A DNA stretch of 64,000 nt from an uncultured Comamonas sp. (GTDB taxonomy: Bacteria > Pseudomonadota > Gammaproteobacteria > Burkholderiales > Burkholderiaceae_C), in NCBI GenBank assembly GCA_902175065.1, contig CABIIJ010000018.1, positions 1 to 64,000 of the forward strand, given 5' to 3'. The notes beneath the pieces are model-generated. The model saw only the letters and a list, made by a program, of their open reading frames with translations. It was not told where the DNA came from and did not search any database. Shown here in pieces: positions 26,797 through 37,023 of this stretch. Made by a program: the position numbers and the translations under genes. Every line of letters starts with the position of its first letter. Positions within the stretch are counted from its first letter, which is position 1.

Positions 26797-27924
26797 TTAC
26801 GCCATCTGGCTGATGGTTTTGCGAAACCGCGCCAGCGACAGGGCGAACAGGGCGCTGCCGATGGCCGCCAGGGCCAGGAAGGGCCGCCACACCACGTCCA
26901 GCCCGGCACCCCGGTAGAGGATGGCCTGGCCCAGCTCGACGAAGTGGGTGGTCGGGGCCAGCAGCATGATGTTCTGCACCAGTTGGGGCATGGATTCGCG
27001 CGGCGTCATGCCGCCCGAGAGCAGTTGCAGCGGCAGCAGGATCAGCACCATGAGCAGCCCGAACTGCGGCATGGAGCGGGCAATGGTGGCCAGGAAGATG
27101 CCCATGGCCGTGGTGGCGAACAGGCACAGCGCCGCCCCGGCCATGAACAGGGGGATGCTGCCCTCGATGGGCACCTGCAGCAGGCCGCGCACCACGAGGT
27201 GCAGGGAGATGCCGGCGGCCAGCAGCACCACCGCGCCCATCGACCAGACCTTGGCCAGCATGATCTGCGTGGGCGTGACGGGCATGACCAGCAGGTGTTC
27301 GATGGTGCCGTGCTCGCGCTCGCGGATCAGCGCCGCGCCGGTGAGGATGATGGAGAGCATGGTCACGTTGTTGATGATCTGCATCAGCGCCCCGAACCAG
27401 ATCTTGTTCAGCCCCGGGTTGAAGCGGGCACGCAGCTCCAGCGCCACGGGCAGGGCGGTGGCGGCGCGGTGGCGCTGGGTGAATTCGCGCACCTCGGCCA
27501 GGGCGATCTGCTGGATGTAGCCGCTGCCGCTGAAGGCCTGGCTCATGCGCGTGGCGTCCACGTTCAGTTGCAAGGTGGCGTTTTTGCCTGCCAGCACGTC
27601 GCGCTGGAAGTTGGGCGGAATGGTCAGGGCGAAGGTGAAGTCGCCCGCGTCCATGCCCGCATCCACTGCCTGCCAGGAGAGCAGTTGCGGCGGCATGAAG
27701 TGCGGCGGGTAAAAGGCCGAGGCGATGCGCTGCGACAGGGGCGAGTGGTCCTCGTCCACGATGGCGATGGGCGCGTGGTGCAGCGTCTCGGGCATGGCCG
27801 AGGCGGCGGTGTAGACCGAGGCGGTGAAGGTGTAGACGATCAGGATCAGCATCACCGGGTCGCGCCACAGGCTCCACAGTTCCTTGATGCCCAGGCGCCA
27901 GATGTTTTTCAGGGTGAGCAGCAT
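26797..27924 (-). CDS. ABC-2 type permease (YhhJ-like)
   Basis: A 375-residue ABC-2 exporter membrane subunit: an N-terminal helix (RDPVMLILIVYTFTASVYTA), a large extracytoplasmic loop (about 45-170) and five C-terminal helices with the ABC-2 signature LIREREHGTIEHLLVMPVTP. It is the last gene of the efflux operon, starting 4 bp after the RbbA-like gene, as yhhJ follows rbbA in E. coli. It pairs with the permease half of that protein to form the channel. Confidence 0.9.
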   Translation of the reverse strand: MLLTLKNIWRLGIKELWSLWRDPVMLILIVYTFTASVYTAASAMPETLHHAPIAIVDEDHSPLSQRIASAFYPPHFMPPQLLSWQAVDAGMDAGDFTFALTIPPNFQRDVLAGKNATLQLNVDATRMSQAFSGSGYIQQIALAEVREFTQRHRAATALPVALELRARFNPGLNKIWFGALMQIINNVTMLSIILTGAALIREREHGTIEHLLVMPVTPTQIMLAKVWSMGAVVLLAAGISLHLVVRGLLQVPIEGSIPLFMAGAALCLFATTAMGIFLATIARSMPQFGLLMVLILLPLQLLSGGMTPRESMPQLVQNIMLLAPTTHFVELGQAILYRGAGLDVVWRPFLALAAIGSALFALSLARFRKTISQMA

Positions 27925-27928
27925 GGCT

Positions 27929-30727
27929 TCAGCGCTCCTGCTTGGGCAGCGCCCAGATGGCGATGCCCATGATGACGGGGATGGCCAGCGCCAGCGCGGT
28001 GAACGCCGCCGTCAGGTCGCCCAGGGTGAGCGCCTTGCTGAACACGCCCCGGCTGATGGCGAACATGTGGGTGGCCGGGTAGATCTCGCCCACCCAGCGG
28101 CCCGCGCCTTCCAGGGACGACACCGGGTCGGTCAGCCCGGAGAATTGCGAGGCCGGGATGATGGTGCCCAGCATGGCGAAGAACATGGCTGCAATCTGGC
28201 TGCGCGTGACCGCCGAGGCCAGCAGCCCCATGCCCGTGGCGACGATGGAAAACAGCAGCGCCGCCAGGCTCAGGGTGGCAAAGCTGCCGGTGATCGGCAC
28301 GCCGAAGGCGAACACCGCCAGGGCGCACATCAGCAGGTAGTTGAGCATGGCCAGCAGCACGTAGGGCAGTTGCTTGCCCAGCAGAAATTCCACGCGCGTC
28401 ACCGGGGTGGTGTAGAGGTTGAGGATGGAACCTAGCTCTTTTTCGCGCACCACGGCCAGGGCGGTGAGCATGGCGGGCAGCATGAGCAGCAGCATGGGCA
28501 TGACTGCCGGGGCCATGGCGGGCAGGCTTTTGACGTCCGGGTTGTAGCGAAAGCGCGTTTCCACCGCCACGGCGCTGCCGGGTTTCAGGCCCGTGCGCTC
28601 GCGTGCCTGCTCGGCCAGCCAGTGCTGGTGGATGCCTTGCACGTAGCCGCTCACCGTCTCGCCGCGCTGGGGCATGGCCCCGTCGAACCAGGCGCCGATG
28701 GCGGCGGGCTGGCCCGCCAGCACCGTGCGGCCGAAGCCGGGGGGAATTTCCAGCGCCAGCGACAGCTCGCCGCTGCGCATCCGCTGGTCGAGTTCGGCGT
28801 AGCTGGCCAGCGGCGCCCGCTCGGTGAAGTAGCGCGAGCCGGACAGGCTTTGCGCATAGCTGCGGCTGATGCTGGTCTGGTCGTGGTCGAGCACGGCAAA
28901 GCGCAGGCTCTCCACGTCCATGTTGATGCCCAGGCCGATCACCACCATCAGCACCAGCGAGCCGACCAGCGCCAGCGTGGCCCGCACCGGGTCGCGCTGC
29001 AGCTCCAGGGTTTCGCGCCAGACGTAGCTCCACAGGCGTTGCAGGCTGAAAGCCGGGGTGGCGGGGCGAGGTGCTATTTTTTCAGGTGCTTGTTCCGCTG
29101 ATTTATAAACGTTTTCATGGTGTTTTATCTCTGAATCTGTTTGTTTTTCAGCGGCAAAAGCTATGTTTGTTGATGCTTCTCCTGCCGGGGGCGGGGCCTC
29201 GCCCGAGGCTTCGAGCAGATAGCCGATGAAGGCTTCCTCCAGCGTGGCCGCGCCGCGTTTGGCGACCAGGGCGGCGGGGGTGTCGCTGTCGAGCACCCGG
29301 CCCGCGTGCATCATGGACATGCGGTCGCAGCGCTCGGCCTCGTTCATGAAGTGGGTGGAGATGAAGATCGTCACCTGATCGCGGCGTGACAGTTCCACCA
29401 GCAGTTGCCAGAACTGGTCCCGCGCCACGGGATCGACGCCGGAGGTCGGCTCGTCCAGGATCAGCAGCTCGGGCCGGTGCACCATGGCCACGGCCAGCGA
29501 CAGGCGCTGGCGCAGGCCCAGGGGCAGGCGCTCGGGCAGGGCATCGGCCTCGCCTTGCAGGCCAAAGCGCTCCAGCATTTCCTGCACGCGGGCGGGCACG
29601 TCCGCTTCGGGGACGTGAAAGAGCTGGGCGTGCAGCACCAGATTCTGTCGCACCGTCAGCTCTCCGTACAGCGAGAAGGCTTGCGACATATAGCCCACGC
29701 GCCGCCGCGTGGCGATGTCGTGCGGGTTCACCAGATTGCCGAACAGCCAGGCCTGCCCTTCGCTGGCGGGCATCAGGCCGGTGAGCATCTTCATGGTGGT
29801 GGATTTGCCGCAGCCGTTGGAGCCGAGGAAGCCAAAAATCTCCCCGCGCCGGATGCGGAAATTGACGTGATCGACGGCCACGAAGTCGCCAAAGCGCATG
29901 GTCAGGTCACGCGCCTCGATGGCGATGTCGTCGGCACGCGCCTGCAGCGGCGGGATGACGACCTCGGCATGGCCGCGCTTTTTCTCGGCGGGCAGCAGGG
30001 CGATGAAGGCGGCCTCCAGGTGCTGCGTGCCGGTTTGCGCCAGCAGCGCGGCGGGGGTGCCGGTGGCCAGCACCTGGCCTGCGTCCATGGCCACCAGCCA
30101 GTCGAAGCGCTGGGCTTCGTCCATGTAGGCGGTGGCGACCAGCACGCTCATGCCGGGGCGGGTGGTGCGGATGCGGGCGATCAAGTCCCAGAACTGGGCG
30201 CGGGCCAGGGGATCGACGCCGGTGGTCGGTTCGTCCAGGATGAGCAGGTCGGGGTCGTGGATCAGGGCGCAGCACAGGCCCAGCTTCTGCTTCATGCCGC
30301 CGGAGAGTTTGCCCGCCGGGCGGGCCAGAAATTTGTGCAGCCCGGTGGCCTGGGTCAGGTCGTCGATGCGCCTGCGCCGTTCGGCAGCGTCGTGGCCAAA
30401 CAGGCGGGCGAAGAATTGCAGGTTTTCCTCCACCGACAGGGTGGGGTAGAGGTTGCGCCCCAGCCCCTGCGGCATGTAGGCCACGCGCGGCAGGATGGCG
30501 TTGCGGTGGCGGCGCTGGGCCATGTCGCCGCCCAGCACCTCGATCTGGCCGTGCTGGATGATGCGGGCCCCGGCGATCAGTGCCAGCAGGCTGGATTTGC
30601 CCACGCCGTCCGGGCCGATCAGGCCGACCATGCACCCGGCGGGGATGTCCAGCGTGATACCGGCCAGGGCGTGCGTGTCGCCATAGCGCAGGGCGACATC
30701 GGTCAGGTGGACGACAGCTTCTGCCAT
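27929..30727 (-). CDS. RbbA-type ABC transporter: two ATPase domains fused to a permease
   Basis: A 932-residue fusion. The first ATPase (about 1-240) has Walker [10 protein letters not shown], signature LSGGMKQK and Walker [14 protein letters not shown]. The second (about 275-500) has Walker [10 protein letters not shown], a degenerate signature ([11 protein letters not shown]) and Walker [14 protein letters not shown]. An ABC-2 permease domain (about 560-932) follows, with [20 protein letters not shown]. The order matches E. coli RbbA/YhiH (911 residues), named for ribosome binding but genomically an exporter subunit. The linker between the second ATPase and the permease (about residues 522-547) is encoded by a 78-bp dispersed repeat in frame. 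The operon context with HlyD, a second permease and an outer-membrane factor points to drug or solute efflux. Confidence 0.9.
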   Translation of the reverse strand: MAEAVVHLTDVALRYGDTHALAGITLDIPAGCMVGLIGPDGVGKSSLLALIAGARIIQHGQIEVLGGDMAQRRHRNAILPRVAYMPQGLGRNLYPTLSVEENLQFFARLFGHDAAERRRRIDDLTQATGLHKFLARPAGKLSGGMKQKLGLCCALIHDPDLLILDEPTTGVDPLARAQFWDLIARIRTTRPGMSVLVATAYMDEAQRFDWLVAMDAGQVLATGTPAALLAQTGTQHLEAAFIALLPAEKKRGHAEVVIPPLQARADDIAIEARDLTMRFGDFVAVDHVNFRIRRGEIFGFLGSNGCGKSTTMKMLTGLMPASEGQAWLFGNLVNPHDIATRRRVGYMSQAFSLYGELTVRQNLVLHAQLFHVPEADVPARVQEMLERFGLQGEADALPERLPLGLRQRLSLAVAMVHRPELLILDEPTSGVDPVARDQFWQLLVELSRRDQVTIFISTHFMNEAERCDRMSMMHAGRVLDSDTPAALVAKRGAATLEEAFIGYLLEASGEAPPPAGEASTNIAFAAEKQTDSEIKHHENVYKSAEQAPEKIAPRPATPAFSLQRLWSYVWRETLELQRDPVRATLALVGSLVLMVVIGLGINMDVESLRFAVLDHDQTSISRSYAQSLSGSRYFTERAPLASYAELDQRMRSGELSLALEIPPGFGRTVLAGQPAAIGAWFDGAMPQRGETVSGYVQGIHQHWLAEQARERTGLKPGSAVAVETRFRYNPDVKSLPAMAPAVMPMLLLMLPAMLTALAVVREKELGSILNLYTTPVTRVEFLLGKQLPYVLLAMLNYLLMCALAVFAFGVPITGSFATLSLAALLFSIVATGMGLLASAVTRSQIAAMFFAMLGTIIPASQFSGLTDPVSSLEGAGRWVGEIYPATHMFAISRGVFSKALTLGDLTAAFTALALAIPVIMGIAIWALPKQER
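29086..29163. repeat. 78-bp TAGCT palindromic repeat, copy 4 (inside a CDS)
   Basis: Arms GTGCTTGTTCCGCT (29086-29099) and AGCGGCAAAAGCTA (29150-29163). It lies wholly within the RbbA-type gene and, read on the minus strand, encodes 26 codons of linker beginning [12 protein letters not shown] and ending KSAEQA without breaking the frame. Confidence 0.75.
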
Positions 30728-30732
30728 GGCGT

Positions 30733-31803
30733 TTATTGCGGTACGTTGGGTTGCAGGCTGGCGGGCCAGGGGGTGCTGGCATCGAGCTTCACCCAGGTCA
30801 CGCCGGGCAGGCCGGTCTTGACCTGTTGCAGATGGCGGGCGAGCAGTTCGCGGTCAATCTGCGCCCGCACGCGGAACATCAGTTTCTGGCGTTCGCTGGC
30901 GGTTTCCACGGTTTTGGGGGTGAACTGCGCGGTGGCCGAGACAAAACGGATGGTGGCCGGGATGACGATGTGCGGCGCGGCGTCCAGGATGATGCGGGCC
31001 TCGCTGCCGATGGCCACGCGCCCGGCGGCCGTTTCGGGCAGGAAGAAGGTCATGTAGACGTCCGACAGATCGACCAGGTTCAGCACCCGGCCCCCGGCAC
31101 CCAGCACCTCGCCCTCCTGGGCGATGCGGAACTGCACCCGGCCATCGCGCGGGGCGGTCAGGGTGGCATCGTGCAGGTCGGCGTCGATGCGTTCGATGCT
31201 GGCCTGCGCGGCGGCCACCTGGGCTTCTGCACCGGTGACCTGGGTGCGGGCTGCCTGCACGGCGGCGCGGGCGGCGTCGGTCTGGGCCTGGGCGGCGGTC
31301 ACGGCGGCCTGGGCGCTGCGCTGGCGGGCGCGGTCGTCGTCCAGCTCCTGCTGGGACGATGCGCCATCGCGGGCCAGCTCGGTGGAGCGGGCCAGGCGGC
31401 GCTGCGCGGCATCCAGCTCGCTCTCGCGCAGGGCCACTTGCGCCTGGGCGGCCCGCAGGTCGCTTTCGCGCAGCGCCACCTGGGCGTGGGCGGTGGCCAC
31501 GCCGTGCTGCGCCTGGGCGTGGCGGGCCACGGCTTCGCTGCGCTGGGCCTGCAGGGTGGCCACGTCCATGCGGGCCAGAGCTGCACCGGCCTGGACGAAG
31601 TCGCCCTCGGCGGCCAGCACTTCGGCCAGGCGGCCCGGCAGTTTGGTGGCGATGTCGATCTCGGTGGCCTCGATGCGGCCATTGCCCTGGATGAAACCGG
31701 CGCCTGGGCCGCTGTCGCGGCTGGCGTTCCAGGCAAGGTAGGCGGCTGCGGCGATCAGCGCCAGGGCGGCGGGGGCGATCCATTTTTTGAGACGTGCGTC
31801 CAT
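30733..31803 (-). CDS. HlyD/MFP-family periplasmic adaptor
   Basis: A 356-residue membrane-fusion protein: N-terminal anchor helix ([20 protein letters not shown]), biotinyl-lipoyl-like halves around [20 protein letters not shown] and [19 protein letters not shown], and between them a long Ala/Gln-rich alpha-helical hairpin (about 85-195) containing a tandem [13 protein letters not shown] / [13 protein letters not shown] repeat. It bridges the ABC permeases to the outer-membrane factor. It resembles E. coli YhiI, the partner of RbbA-YhhJ. It ends 5 bp before the RbbA-type start. Confidence 0.9.
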   Translation of the reverse strand: MDARLKKWIAPAALALIAAAAYLAWNASRDSGPGAGFIQGNGRIEATEIDIATKLPGRLAEVLAAEGDFVQAGAALARMDVATLQAQRSEAVARHAQAQHGVATAHAQVALRESDLRAAQAQVALRESELDAAQRRLARSTELARDGASSQQELDDDRARQRSAQAAVTAAQAQTDAARAAVQAARTQVTGAEAQVAAAQASIERIDADLHDATLTAPRDGRVQFRIAQEGEVLGAGGRVLNLVDLSDVYMTFFLPETAAGRVAIGSEARIILDAAPHIVIPATIRFVSATAQFTPKTVETASERQKLMFRVRAQIDRELLARHLQQVKTGLPGVTWVKLDASTPWPASLQPNVPQ

Positions 31804-31830
31804 GGTGTGCTTTCCTGAATGTTCTTTCTT

Positions 31831-33318
31831 TTACTCTGCGGCGGGCGGGGGCAACTGGGCGCTGCCGCCGCCCAGGGCGGTGTAGAGCTGCAGGCGGGCG
31901 CTGTGCAAGGCCCGCTCGGCCTGCACCACCTGCTGCTGGGCGGTGAGCAGATCGCGCTCGGCGTCCAGCACCTCGAAGTAGCGCGTGGCCCCCGCGTCAT
32001 AGCGCCGCCGGGCCAGGCGGGCGCGTTCGGTCAGGGTGGCTTCGGTGGCCTGCAGGCTGTGCAGTTGCGTGTCCAGCCACTGGCTGGCCGCCAGGGCATC
32101 GACCACGTCGCGGAAGGCGGCTTCAATGGTGCGCTGGTAGTGGTTCACGGCTTGCGCGCGCTGCACTTCGCTCAACTGCACATTGGCCTTGCGTCGCCCC
32201 CCGTCGAACAGCGGCAGGGAAATGCTGGGCGCAAACGTCCAGGCGCGGCTGCCGGTGGTGAACAGGCCGTCCAGCTCGGCGCTGGCCGTACCGCCCAGGG
32301 CGGTGAGCGCAATGCGCGGGAAATACATGGCCCGCGCGGCACCGATGCGGGCGTTGGCCGCCTGCAATTGGTGTTCGGCGGCCAGGATGTCGGGCCGGTT
32401 CTCCAGCAACTGCGCGGGCAGGCCCGGGGCCAGGGGGGCCAGCGGCAGCAGCTCTGCCAGCGGCTGGGTGCTGGGCGGCAGTGCCAGATCGGGCTGTCCG
32501 ACCAGCAGGCCCAGGGCGTGCAACTGGGTGCTGCGTTGCAACTGCAATTGGGCGACCAGGGTGCTGGCCTGCTGCCAGAGCAGTTCCACCTGAACGAAAT
32601 CCAGGCGCGAGGACGACCCCACTTCCACCCGGCGGGCAAATACGCGCTGTGCTTCGGCGCGGGTGGCCAGGGCTTGTTCGGCCAGGTGAATGCGCCAGTC
32701 CAGCTCGCGCACGGCCAGCCAGCCATCGGCCACCTGGGCCACCAGCAGCAGGTGGGCGGCGCGTTGGCCTTCGGCGCTGGCCCAGTAGCTGTGCAGGGCG
32801 GCTGCGTTCATGCTGCGCACGCGACCCCACACATCCAGCTCCCAACTGGTGAAGCCCACGCCCAGCTGGTGCTGGCTGGAGATCACCGGCTGGCCGCTGA
32901 GATTCAAATCCCCCGGTACCAGCGCCCGTTGCGATTCCAGCCCCAAACCCACGGCGGGGCCGCGTTCGGCTCGGGCGATGCCGTAGGCCGCGCGGGCTTG
33001 CGCCACCTGCAGCATGGCAGCCTGCAGGTCGCGGTTGTGTTGCAGGGCGTGTTCGATCAGCGTCTGCAACTCGGGGTGGCGGAAGTAGTTACGCCAAGCC
33101 AGTTGGTCCACGTCGCTGGCTTGCTCCGGGTTGTCCGCAAATTGCGCGGGCAGGGCGGTGGTGGGGCGCTCGTACACCGGGGCCAGGTTGGTGCAACCGG
33201 CCAGGACAAGAGCACATGCCAAGGGCGGCAAGCTGCGGGCCAGCCAGGCAATCAGGCCCTTGCGGCGGGGGGAGGGGGCACAGCCGTGCTGTGCAGTAAA
33301 GGTCGGGAGTTTGTGCAT
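31831..33318 (-). CDS. Outer-membrane efflux lipoprotein (NodT/OprM family)
   Basis: A 495-residue TolC-superfamily channel. The N-terminus has a lipoprotein signal with lipobox LVLAGC (Cys near residue 42). Two OEP repeats follow, with YERPTTALPAQF, WRNYFRHPELQTLIEHALQHNRD and, in the second half, ENRPDILAAEHQLQAANARI and the APSISLPLFDGGRRKAN segment typical of the family. First gene of the efflux operon, just downstream of the TetR operator. It supplies the outer-membrane exit duct. Confidence 0.92.
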   Translation of the reverse strand: MHKLPTFTAQHGCAPSPRRKGLIAWLARSLPPLACALVLAGCTNLAPVYERPTTALPAQFADNPEQASDVDQLAWRNYFRHPELQTLIEHALQHNRDLQAAMLQVAQARAAYGIARAERGPAVGLGLESQRALVPGDLNLSGQPVISSQHQLGVGFTSWELDVWGRVRSMNAAALHSYWASAEGQRAAHLLLVAQVADGWLAVRELDWRIHLAEQALATRAEAQRVFARRVEVGSSSRLDFVQVELLWQQASTLVAQLQLQRSTQLHALGLLVGQPDLALPPSTQPLAELLPLAPLAPGLPAQLLENRPDILAAEHQLQAANARIGAARAMYFPRIALTALGGTASAELDGLFTTGSRAWTFAPSISLPLFDGGRRKANVQLSEVQRAQAVNHYQRTIEAAFRDVVDALAASQWLDTQLHSLQATEATLTERARLARRRYDAGATRYFEVLDAERDLLTAQQQVVQAERALHSARLQLYTALGGGSAQLPPPAAE

Positions 33319-33337
33319 GGTTCAAACCAGAATAACA

Positions 33338-33351
33338 ACCGACTAGTCGGT
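33338..33351. promoter_or_regulatory. TetR-type operator palindrome
   Basis: ACCGACTAGTCGGT is a perfect 14-bp palindrome in the 91-bp space between the divergent efflux operon and the TetR gene. Such ACCGAC..GTCGGT palindromes are typical TetR/AcrR sites, so it probably mediates repression of both directions. Confidence 0.7.
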
Positions 33352-33409
33352 ATCTAATAGCATACTTGGTTTTTTTAACCGAGCTTTTTGAGGCGTGACA
33401 ATACTGGCC

Positions 33410-34030
33410 ATGATGGATAACGATAGGGATCAACCCAAGCGCAGATTGCGCCTGGCACCTGCGCAGCGTGTGCCGCAGATACTGGACGCTGCGTTGCAGG
33501 AGTTTTCCCGCCGAGGCTTCACCGCCGCGCGGATGGACGACATCGCTCAGCGCTGTGGTCTGTCCAAAGGCGGGTTGTATGCCCATTTCGACAGCAAGGA
33601 CGCTATCTTCAAAGCGCTGCTGGACCGCAGTATGAACCGCACCGACTGGGCACAGATGCCGCAACTGGCGGCGGGGGCCGACACCCGGGCGGTGGCGGAG
33701 TGGACGGTCGACCGGCTGCAGGCCGCCTTGCTGGCCCCGGAGGTGATTACGCTGGTGCGCCTGTTGATTCCCGAGCGCGAGCGCGTGCCGCTGCGCGTGG
33801 ACGAGTGGAAAAAGCTGACCCAGCAGCACACCCAGCAGGTCATGGCCGTGATCCACCACAACCTGGAGGCCAGCGGCCGCAAAGACACCGTGCTGGCCCG
33901 CCACCCCTGGCTGGTGCTGTCGCCCATCGTGCATGTGCTGTTGTGGCGTACCGTGTTTGGCGAAGGTGCCGAAACCGATCCGCACTACCGCCAGGCGCAT
34001 ATTGATATGTTGTGCGAGTTATTGGCCTGA
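33410..34030 (+). CDS. TetR/AcrR-family repressor of the efflux operon
   Basis: A 206-residue repressor. The TetR HTH is at about residues 12-60: RVPQILDAALQEFSRRGFTA, then DDIAQRCGLSKGGLYAHFDS KDAIF (helix-turn-helix with the usual GLYAHF). The C-terminal ligand domain is variable. It is divergent from the ABC efflux operon with a palindromic operator between. Start choice is uncertain: GTG 33395 (adds 5 residues, GAGG too close), ATG 33410 and ATG 33413 are all possible; 33410 is taken. The inducing ligand is unknown. Confidence 0.85.
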   Translation: MMDNDRDQPKRRLRLAPAQRVPQILDAALQEFSRRGFTAARMDDIAQRCGLSKGGLYAHFDSKDAIFKALLDRSMNRTDWAQMPQLAAGADTRAVAEWTVDRLQAALLAPEVITLVRLLIPERERVPLRVDEWKKLTQQHTQQVMAVIHHNLEASGRKDTVLARHPWLVLSPIVHVLLWRTVFGEGAETDPHYRQAHIDMLCELLA

Positions 34031-34069
34031 TGGCTGTTGTGGCAGCGTGCCCGTTAAAGTTTTCCCCGT

Positions 34070-36127
34070 ATGCAAAAAACTCCCTCACCCGCCCCGGCGG
34101 GGCAATTCGTGCATTTCGACAATTCCCCGTTTGCGCTGTTCCAGCCTTATCCCCCGGCGGGCGATCAGCCCACGGCCATTGCGCAACTGGTCGAAGGCGT
34201 GCGCGACGGCGAATCCTTCCAGACGTTGCTGGGCGTGACGGGGTCGGGCAAGACTTTCACCATGGCCAACGTGATTGCCCGGCTGGGCCGCCCGGCCATC
34301 GTGTTTGCGCCGAACAAGACGCTGGCGGCGCAGCTCTACAGCGAGTTCCGCGAGTTCTTTCCCCAGAACGCGGTGGAGTATTTCGTCAGCTATTACGACT
34401 ATTACCAGCCCGAAGCCTACGTGCCGCAGCGCGATCTGTTCATCGAAAAAGACAGCGCCATCAACGAGCACATTGAGCAAATGCGCCTGTCCTGCACCAA
34501 AAGCCTGCTGGAGCGGCGCGATGTGATCATTGTGGCCACCGTCTCGGCCATCTATGGCATTGGCGAGCCGGAGAGCTACCACCAGATGGTGCTGATGCTG
34601 CGCGTGGGCGACCGCATTGCCCAGCGCGAGCTGATTGCCCAGCTGGTGCGGATGCAGTACCAGCGCAACGACGACGATTTCAGCCGGGGCAAGTTCCGCG
34701 TGCGCGGCGACACCATCGACGTGTTCCCGGCCGAGCATTCCGAGCTGGCCATCCGCATCGAGCTGTTCGACGACGAGGTGGACGGCCTGCAATTGTTCGA
34801 CCCGCTCACCGGCCAGGTGCAGCAGCGCATCCCGCGTTTTGCCGTCTATCCCAGCAGCCATTACGTCACCCCGCGCGACGTGGTGTTGCGGGCGGTGGAA
34901 ACGATCAAGGAAGAGCTGCACGAGCGTGTGGCCGAACTGGTCGGGGCGGGCAAGCTGGGGGAAGCACAGCGCCTGGAGCAGCGCACGCGGGTCGACCTGG
35001 AAATGCTGGCCGAGGTCGGGCACTGCAAGGGCATCGAGAACTATTCGCGCCACCTCTCCGGCGCCGCGCCGGGCGAGCCGCCGGCCACGCTGACCGACTA
35101 TCTGCCCAAGGATGCGCTGATGTTCCTGGACGAAAGCCACCAGATGATGGGCCAGCTCTCGGCCATGTACAACGGCGACCGCTCGCGCAAGACCACGCTG
35201 GTCGAATACGGCTTTCGCCTGCCGTCGGCGCTGGACAACCGGCCTTTGAAGCTCCAGGAGTTCGAGCAGCGGATGCGCCAGGCGATCTTCGTCTCGGCCA
35301 CGCCGGCGGATTATGAAAAGCAGCACAGCGGCCAGGTGGTCGAGCAGGTGGTGCGCCCGACCGGTCTGGTGGACCCTGAAATCGAAGTGCGCCCGGCCAG
35401 CAGCCAGGTCGATGATGTGCTGCAGGAAATCCGCCTGCGGGCGCAGCAGAACGAGCGGGTGCTGATCACCACGCTGACCAAGCGCATGGCCGAGCAGCTC
35501 ACCGAATACCTGAGCGAAAACGGCGTGCGCGTGCGCTATCTGCATTCCGATGTGGACACGGTCGAGCGCGTGGAAATCATCCGCGACCTGCGCCTGGGCG
35601 CCTTCGATGTGCTGGTGGGCATCAACCTGCTGCGCGAGGGGCTGGACATTCCCGAAGTCTCGCTGGTGGCGATTCTGGATGCCGACAAGGAAGGTTTCCT
35701 GCGGGCCGAGCGCAGCCTGATCCAGACCATTGGCCGCGCCGCCCGCAACCTGCACGGCAAGGCCATTCTGTATGCCGACCGCATCACCGACTCCATGCGC
35801 CGCGCCATCGACGAAACCGAGCGCCGCCGTGCCAGGCAAACGGCGTTCAACCTGGAGCACGGCATCGTGCCGAAGGCCATCGTCAAGCGGGTAAAGGATT
35901 TGATCGATGGTGTCTATAGCGACAAATCCCAGCAGCAAAGCCGCGAAGTGGCCCGCGCTGCGGCCGGGGCGCAGGCGGCGGCAGTGTTGTCCGAGGCCGA
36001 CCTGGCCAAGGAAATCAAGCGCGTGGAAAAAGACATGCTCGACTGTGCCAAGCGCCTGGAGTTCGAATCGGCCGCGCGGCTGCGTGATCAGCTGGCGGTG
36101 TTGAAAAATCAGTTGCTCGGGGTCTAG
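34070..36127 (+). CDS. uvrB: UvrABC system protein B
   Basis: A 685-residue UvrB, the helicase-like damage-verifying subunit of nucleotide excision repair. Walker A is [16 protein letters not shown]; the beta-hairpin region [28 protein letters not shown], the helicase motifs [17 protein letters not shown] and QTIGRAARN, and the C-terminal UVR motif ([20 protein letters not shown]...) that contacts UvrC are all present. It lacks a strong Shine-Dalgarno sequence at ATG 34070. I see no LexA-type box in the 39-bp gap to the TetR gene. The TAG stop lies in the CTAG that borders a MITE-like element. Confidence 0.97.
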   Translation: MQKTPSPAPAGQFVHFDNSPFALFQPYPPAGDQPTAIAQLVEGVRDGESFQTLLGVTGSGKTFTMANVIARLGRPAIVFAPNKTLAAQLYSEFREFFPQNAVEYFVSYYDYYQPEAYVPQRDLFIEKDSAINEHIEQMRLSCTKSLLERRDVIIVATVSAIYGIGEPESYHQMVLMLRVGDRIAQRELIAQLVRMQYQRNDDDFSRGKFRVRGDTIDVFPAEHSELAIRIELFDDEVDGLQLFDPLTGQVQQRIPRFAVYPSSHYVTPRDVVLRAVETIKEELHERVAELVGAGKLGEAQRLEQRTRVDLEMLAEVGHCKGIENYSRHLSGAAPGEPPATLTDYLPKDALMFLDESHQMMGQLSAMYNGDRSRKTTLVEYGFRLPSALDNRPLKLQEFEQRMRQAIFVSATPADYEKQHSGQVVEQVVRPTGLVDPEIEVRPASSQVDDVLQEIRLRAQQNERVLITTLTKRMAEQLTEYLSENGVRVRYLHSDVDTVERVEIIRDLRLGAFDVLVGINLLREGLDIPEVSLVAILDADKEGFLRAERSLIQTIGRAARNLHGKAILYADRITDSMRRAIDETERRRARQTAFNLEHGIVPKAIVKRVKDLIDGVYSDKSQQQSREVARAAAGAQAAAVLSEADLAKEIKRVEKDMLDCAKRLEFESAARLRDQLAVLKNQLLGV

Positions 36128-36288
36128 GGATGCTCTGCACGAATCGCCGCGCCGTCCGCATCTGCGGCCTCGGGCGGTCTGCGGCGTTGCAAATCCTCGC
36201 GATAGCTACGGCTATCGCTGCGGTTTGCGCCTTGCAGCCCATCCCGATCCGCAGCGCAGGCTTACCGCTCGATTCGTGCAGAGCATCC
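36128..36288. mobile_element. MITE-like element, copy B (161 bp)
   Basis: Terminal inverted repeats are AGGGATGCTCTGCACGAATCG (36126-36146) and its exact complement (36270-36290), with the interior almost identical to copy A at 6832-6994 (a few single-base differences). CTAG stands directly on both sides (36124-36127 and 36289-36292), consistent with a 4-bp target duplication of the kind made by IS5-type elements. No coding capacity. Confidence 0.82.
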
Positions 36289-36289
36289 C

Positions 36290-36305
36290 TAGGGATCCTT
36301 TGCAC
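36290..36305. repeat. Solo partial terminal repeat of the MITE family
   Basis: AGGGATCCTTTGCACG directly abuts copy B and matches the first 16 bases of the family terminus with one change (AGGGATCCTCTGCACG). It looks like the remnant end of a second, mostly deleted element. Confidence 0.5.
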
Positions 36306-36334
36306 GCTACTTGGGGATGATTCTTATTTCACTT

Positions 36335-36369
36335 TATCCGACTAGGTTATTGGGTTTTTGTGGTATAGT
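36335..36369 (+). promoter_or_regulatory. iscR promoter with candidate IscR type 1 site
   Basis: A good -10 hexamer TATAGT (36364-36369, preceded by TGG) has no good -35. About 20 bases upstream, TATCCGACTAGGTTATTGGG (36335-36354) resembles the left half of the IscR type 1 consensus (YYGACTR...), with a weaker right half. This suggests negative autoregulation by [2Fe-2S]-IscR, as in E. coli. Confidence 0.5.
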
Positions 36370-36486
36370 CCTACAAATCACTCAAGAAATAAAAAAACAC
36401 GGCTTCCAGCCTTGGACAAGGCTCTTTGGCGCAGGCCGGTTTTTCCGTTTTTGGGATTCTTGAACTCATTTCCAAAGGAGCTTGCG

Positions 36487-37023
36487 ATGCGTTTGACCAC
36501 CAAAGGCCGTTTTGCCGTTACTGCCATGATCGACCTGGCCTTGCGCCAGAACAGCGGCCCCGTCACTCTGGCGGCGATCAGCCAGCGCCAGCAAATTTCC
36601 CTGTCCTACCTGGAGCAGCTGTTCGGCAAACTGCGCCGCAACGAGCTGGTCGAGTCCACCCGCGGCCCCGGCGGCGGCTACACCCTGGCCCGCAAGGCGG
36701 CAGACATTACCGTCACCGACATCATCACCTCGGTGGACGAGCCGATCGACGCCACCCAGTGCGGTGGCAAGGAAAACTGCCTGGGCGAGCAGGGCCGCTG
36801 CATGACGCACGACCTGTGGGCCGCACTCAACCGCCATATGGTGGAGTTCCTCAACTCCGTCACCCTGCAAAAACTGGTGGAAGACCAGCTGGCCCGGGGC
36901 ATTCAGATCGAAGACAAGCCGGTGGTGCGCCGGGCGATTTCCTCGGCCCCGGTGGTCAAGCCCATCCGGGTGAACGCGCCCAATTCGGTTTTTGCCCTGG
37001 GCAACGCCTTCAACAAATCGTGA
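36487..37023 (+). CDS. iscR: Iron-sulfur cluster regulator IscR
   Basis: A 178-residue Rrf2-family regulator: [20 protein letters not shown] start, winged helix with [29 protein letters not shown], and the [2Fe-2S] ligand loop with C92, C98, C105 and a following His (CGGKENC...RCMTHDLW). In its holo form IscR represses isc genes; the apo form activates suf-type genes. The ATG at 36487 has AAAGGAG upstream. Its stop overlaps the preferred GTG start of iscS. All cluster ligands are intact, unlike the IscU-like protein two genes on. Confidence 0.95.
   Translation: MRLTTKGRFAVTAMIDLALRQNSGPVTLAAISQRQQISLSYLEQLFGKLRRNELVESTRGPGGGYTLARKAADITVTDIITSVDEPIDATQCGGKENCLGEQGRCMTHDLWAALNRHMVEFLNSVTLQKLVEDQLARGIQIEDKPVVRRAISSAPVVKPIRVNAPNSVFALGNAFNKS

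Noticed and set aside
33338-33351. CTAG in the TetR operator as a MITE insertion trace
   Set aside because: The surrounding bases do not match the element ends, and the full 14-bp palindrome fits a TetR site better.
34085-35938. A 617-codon open frame antisense to uvrB
   Set aside because: Shadow of uvrB; no domain signature and amino acid composition typical of reverse-frame GC-rich DNA.
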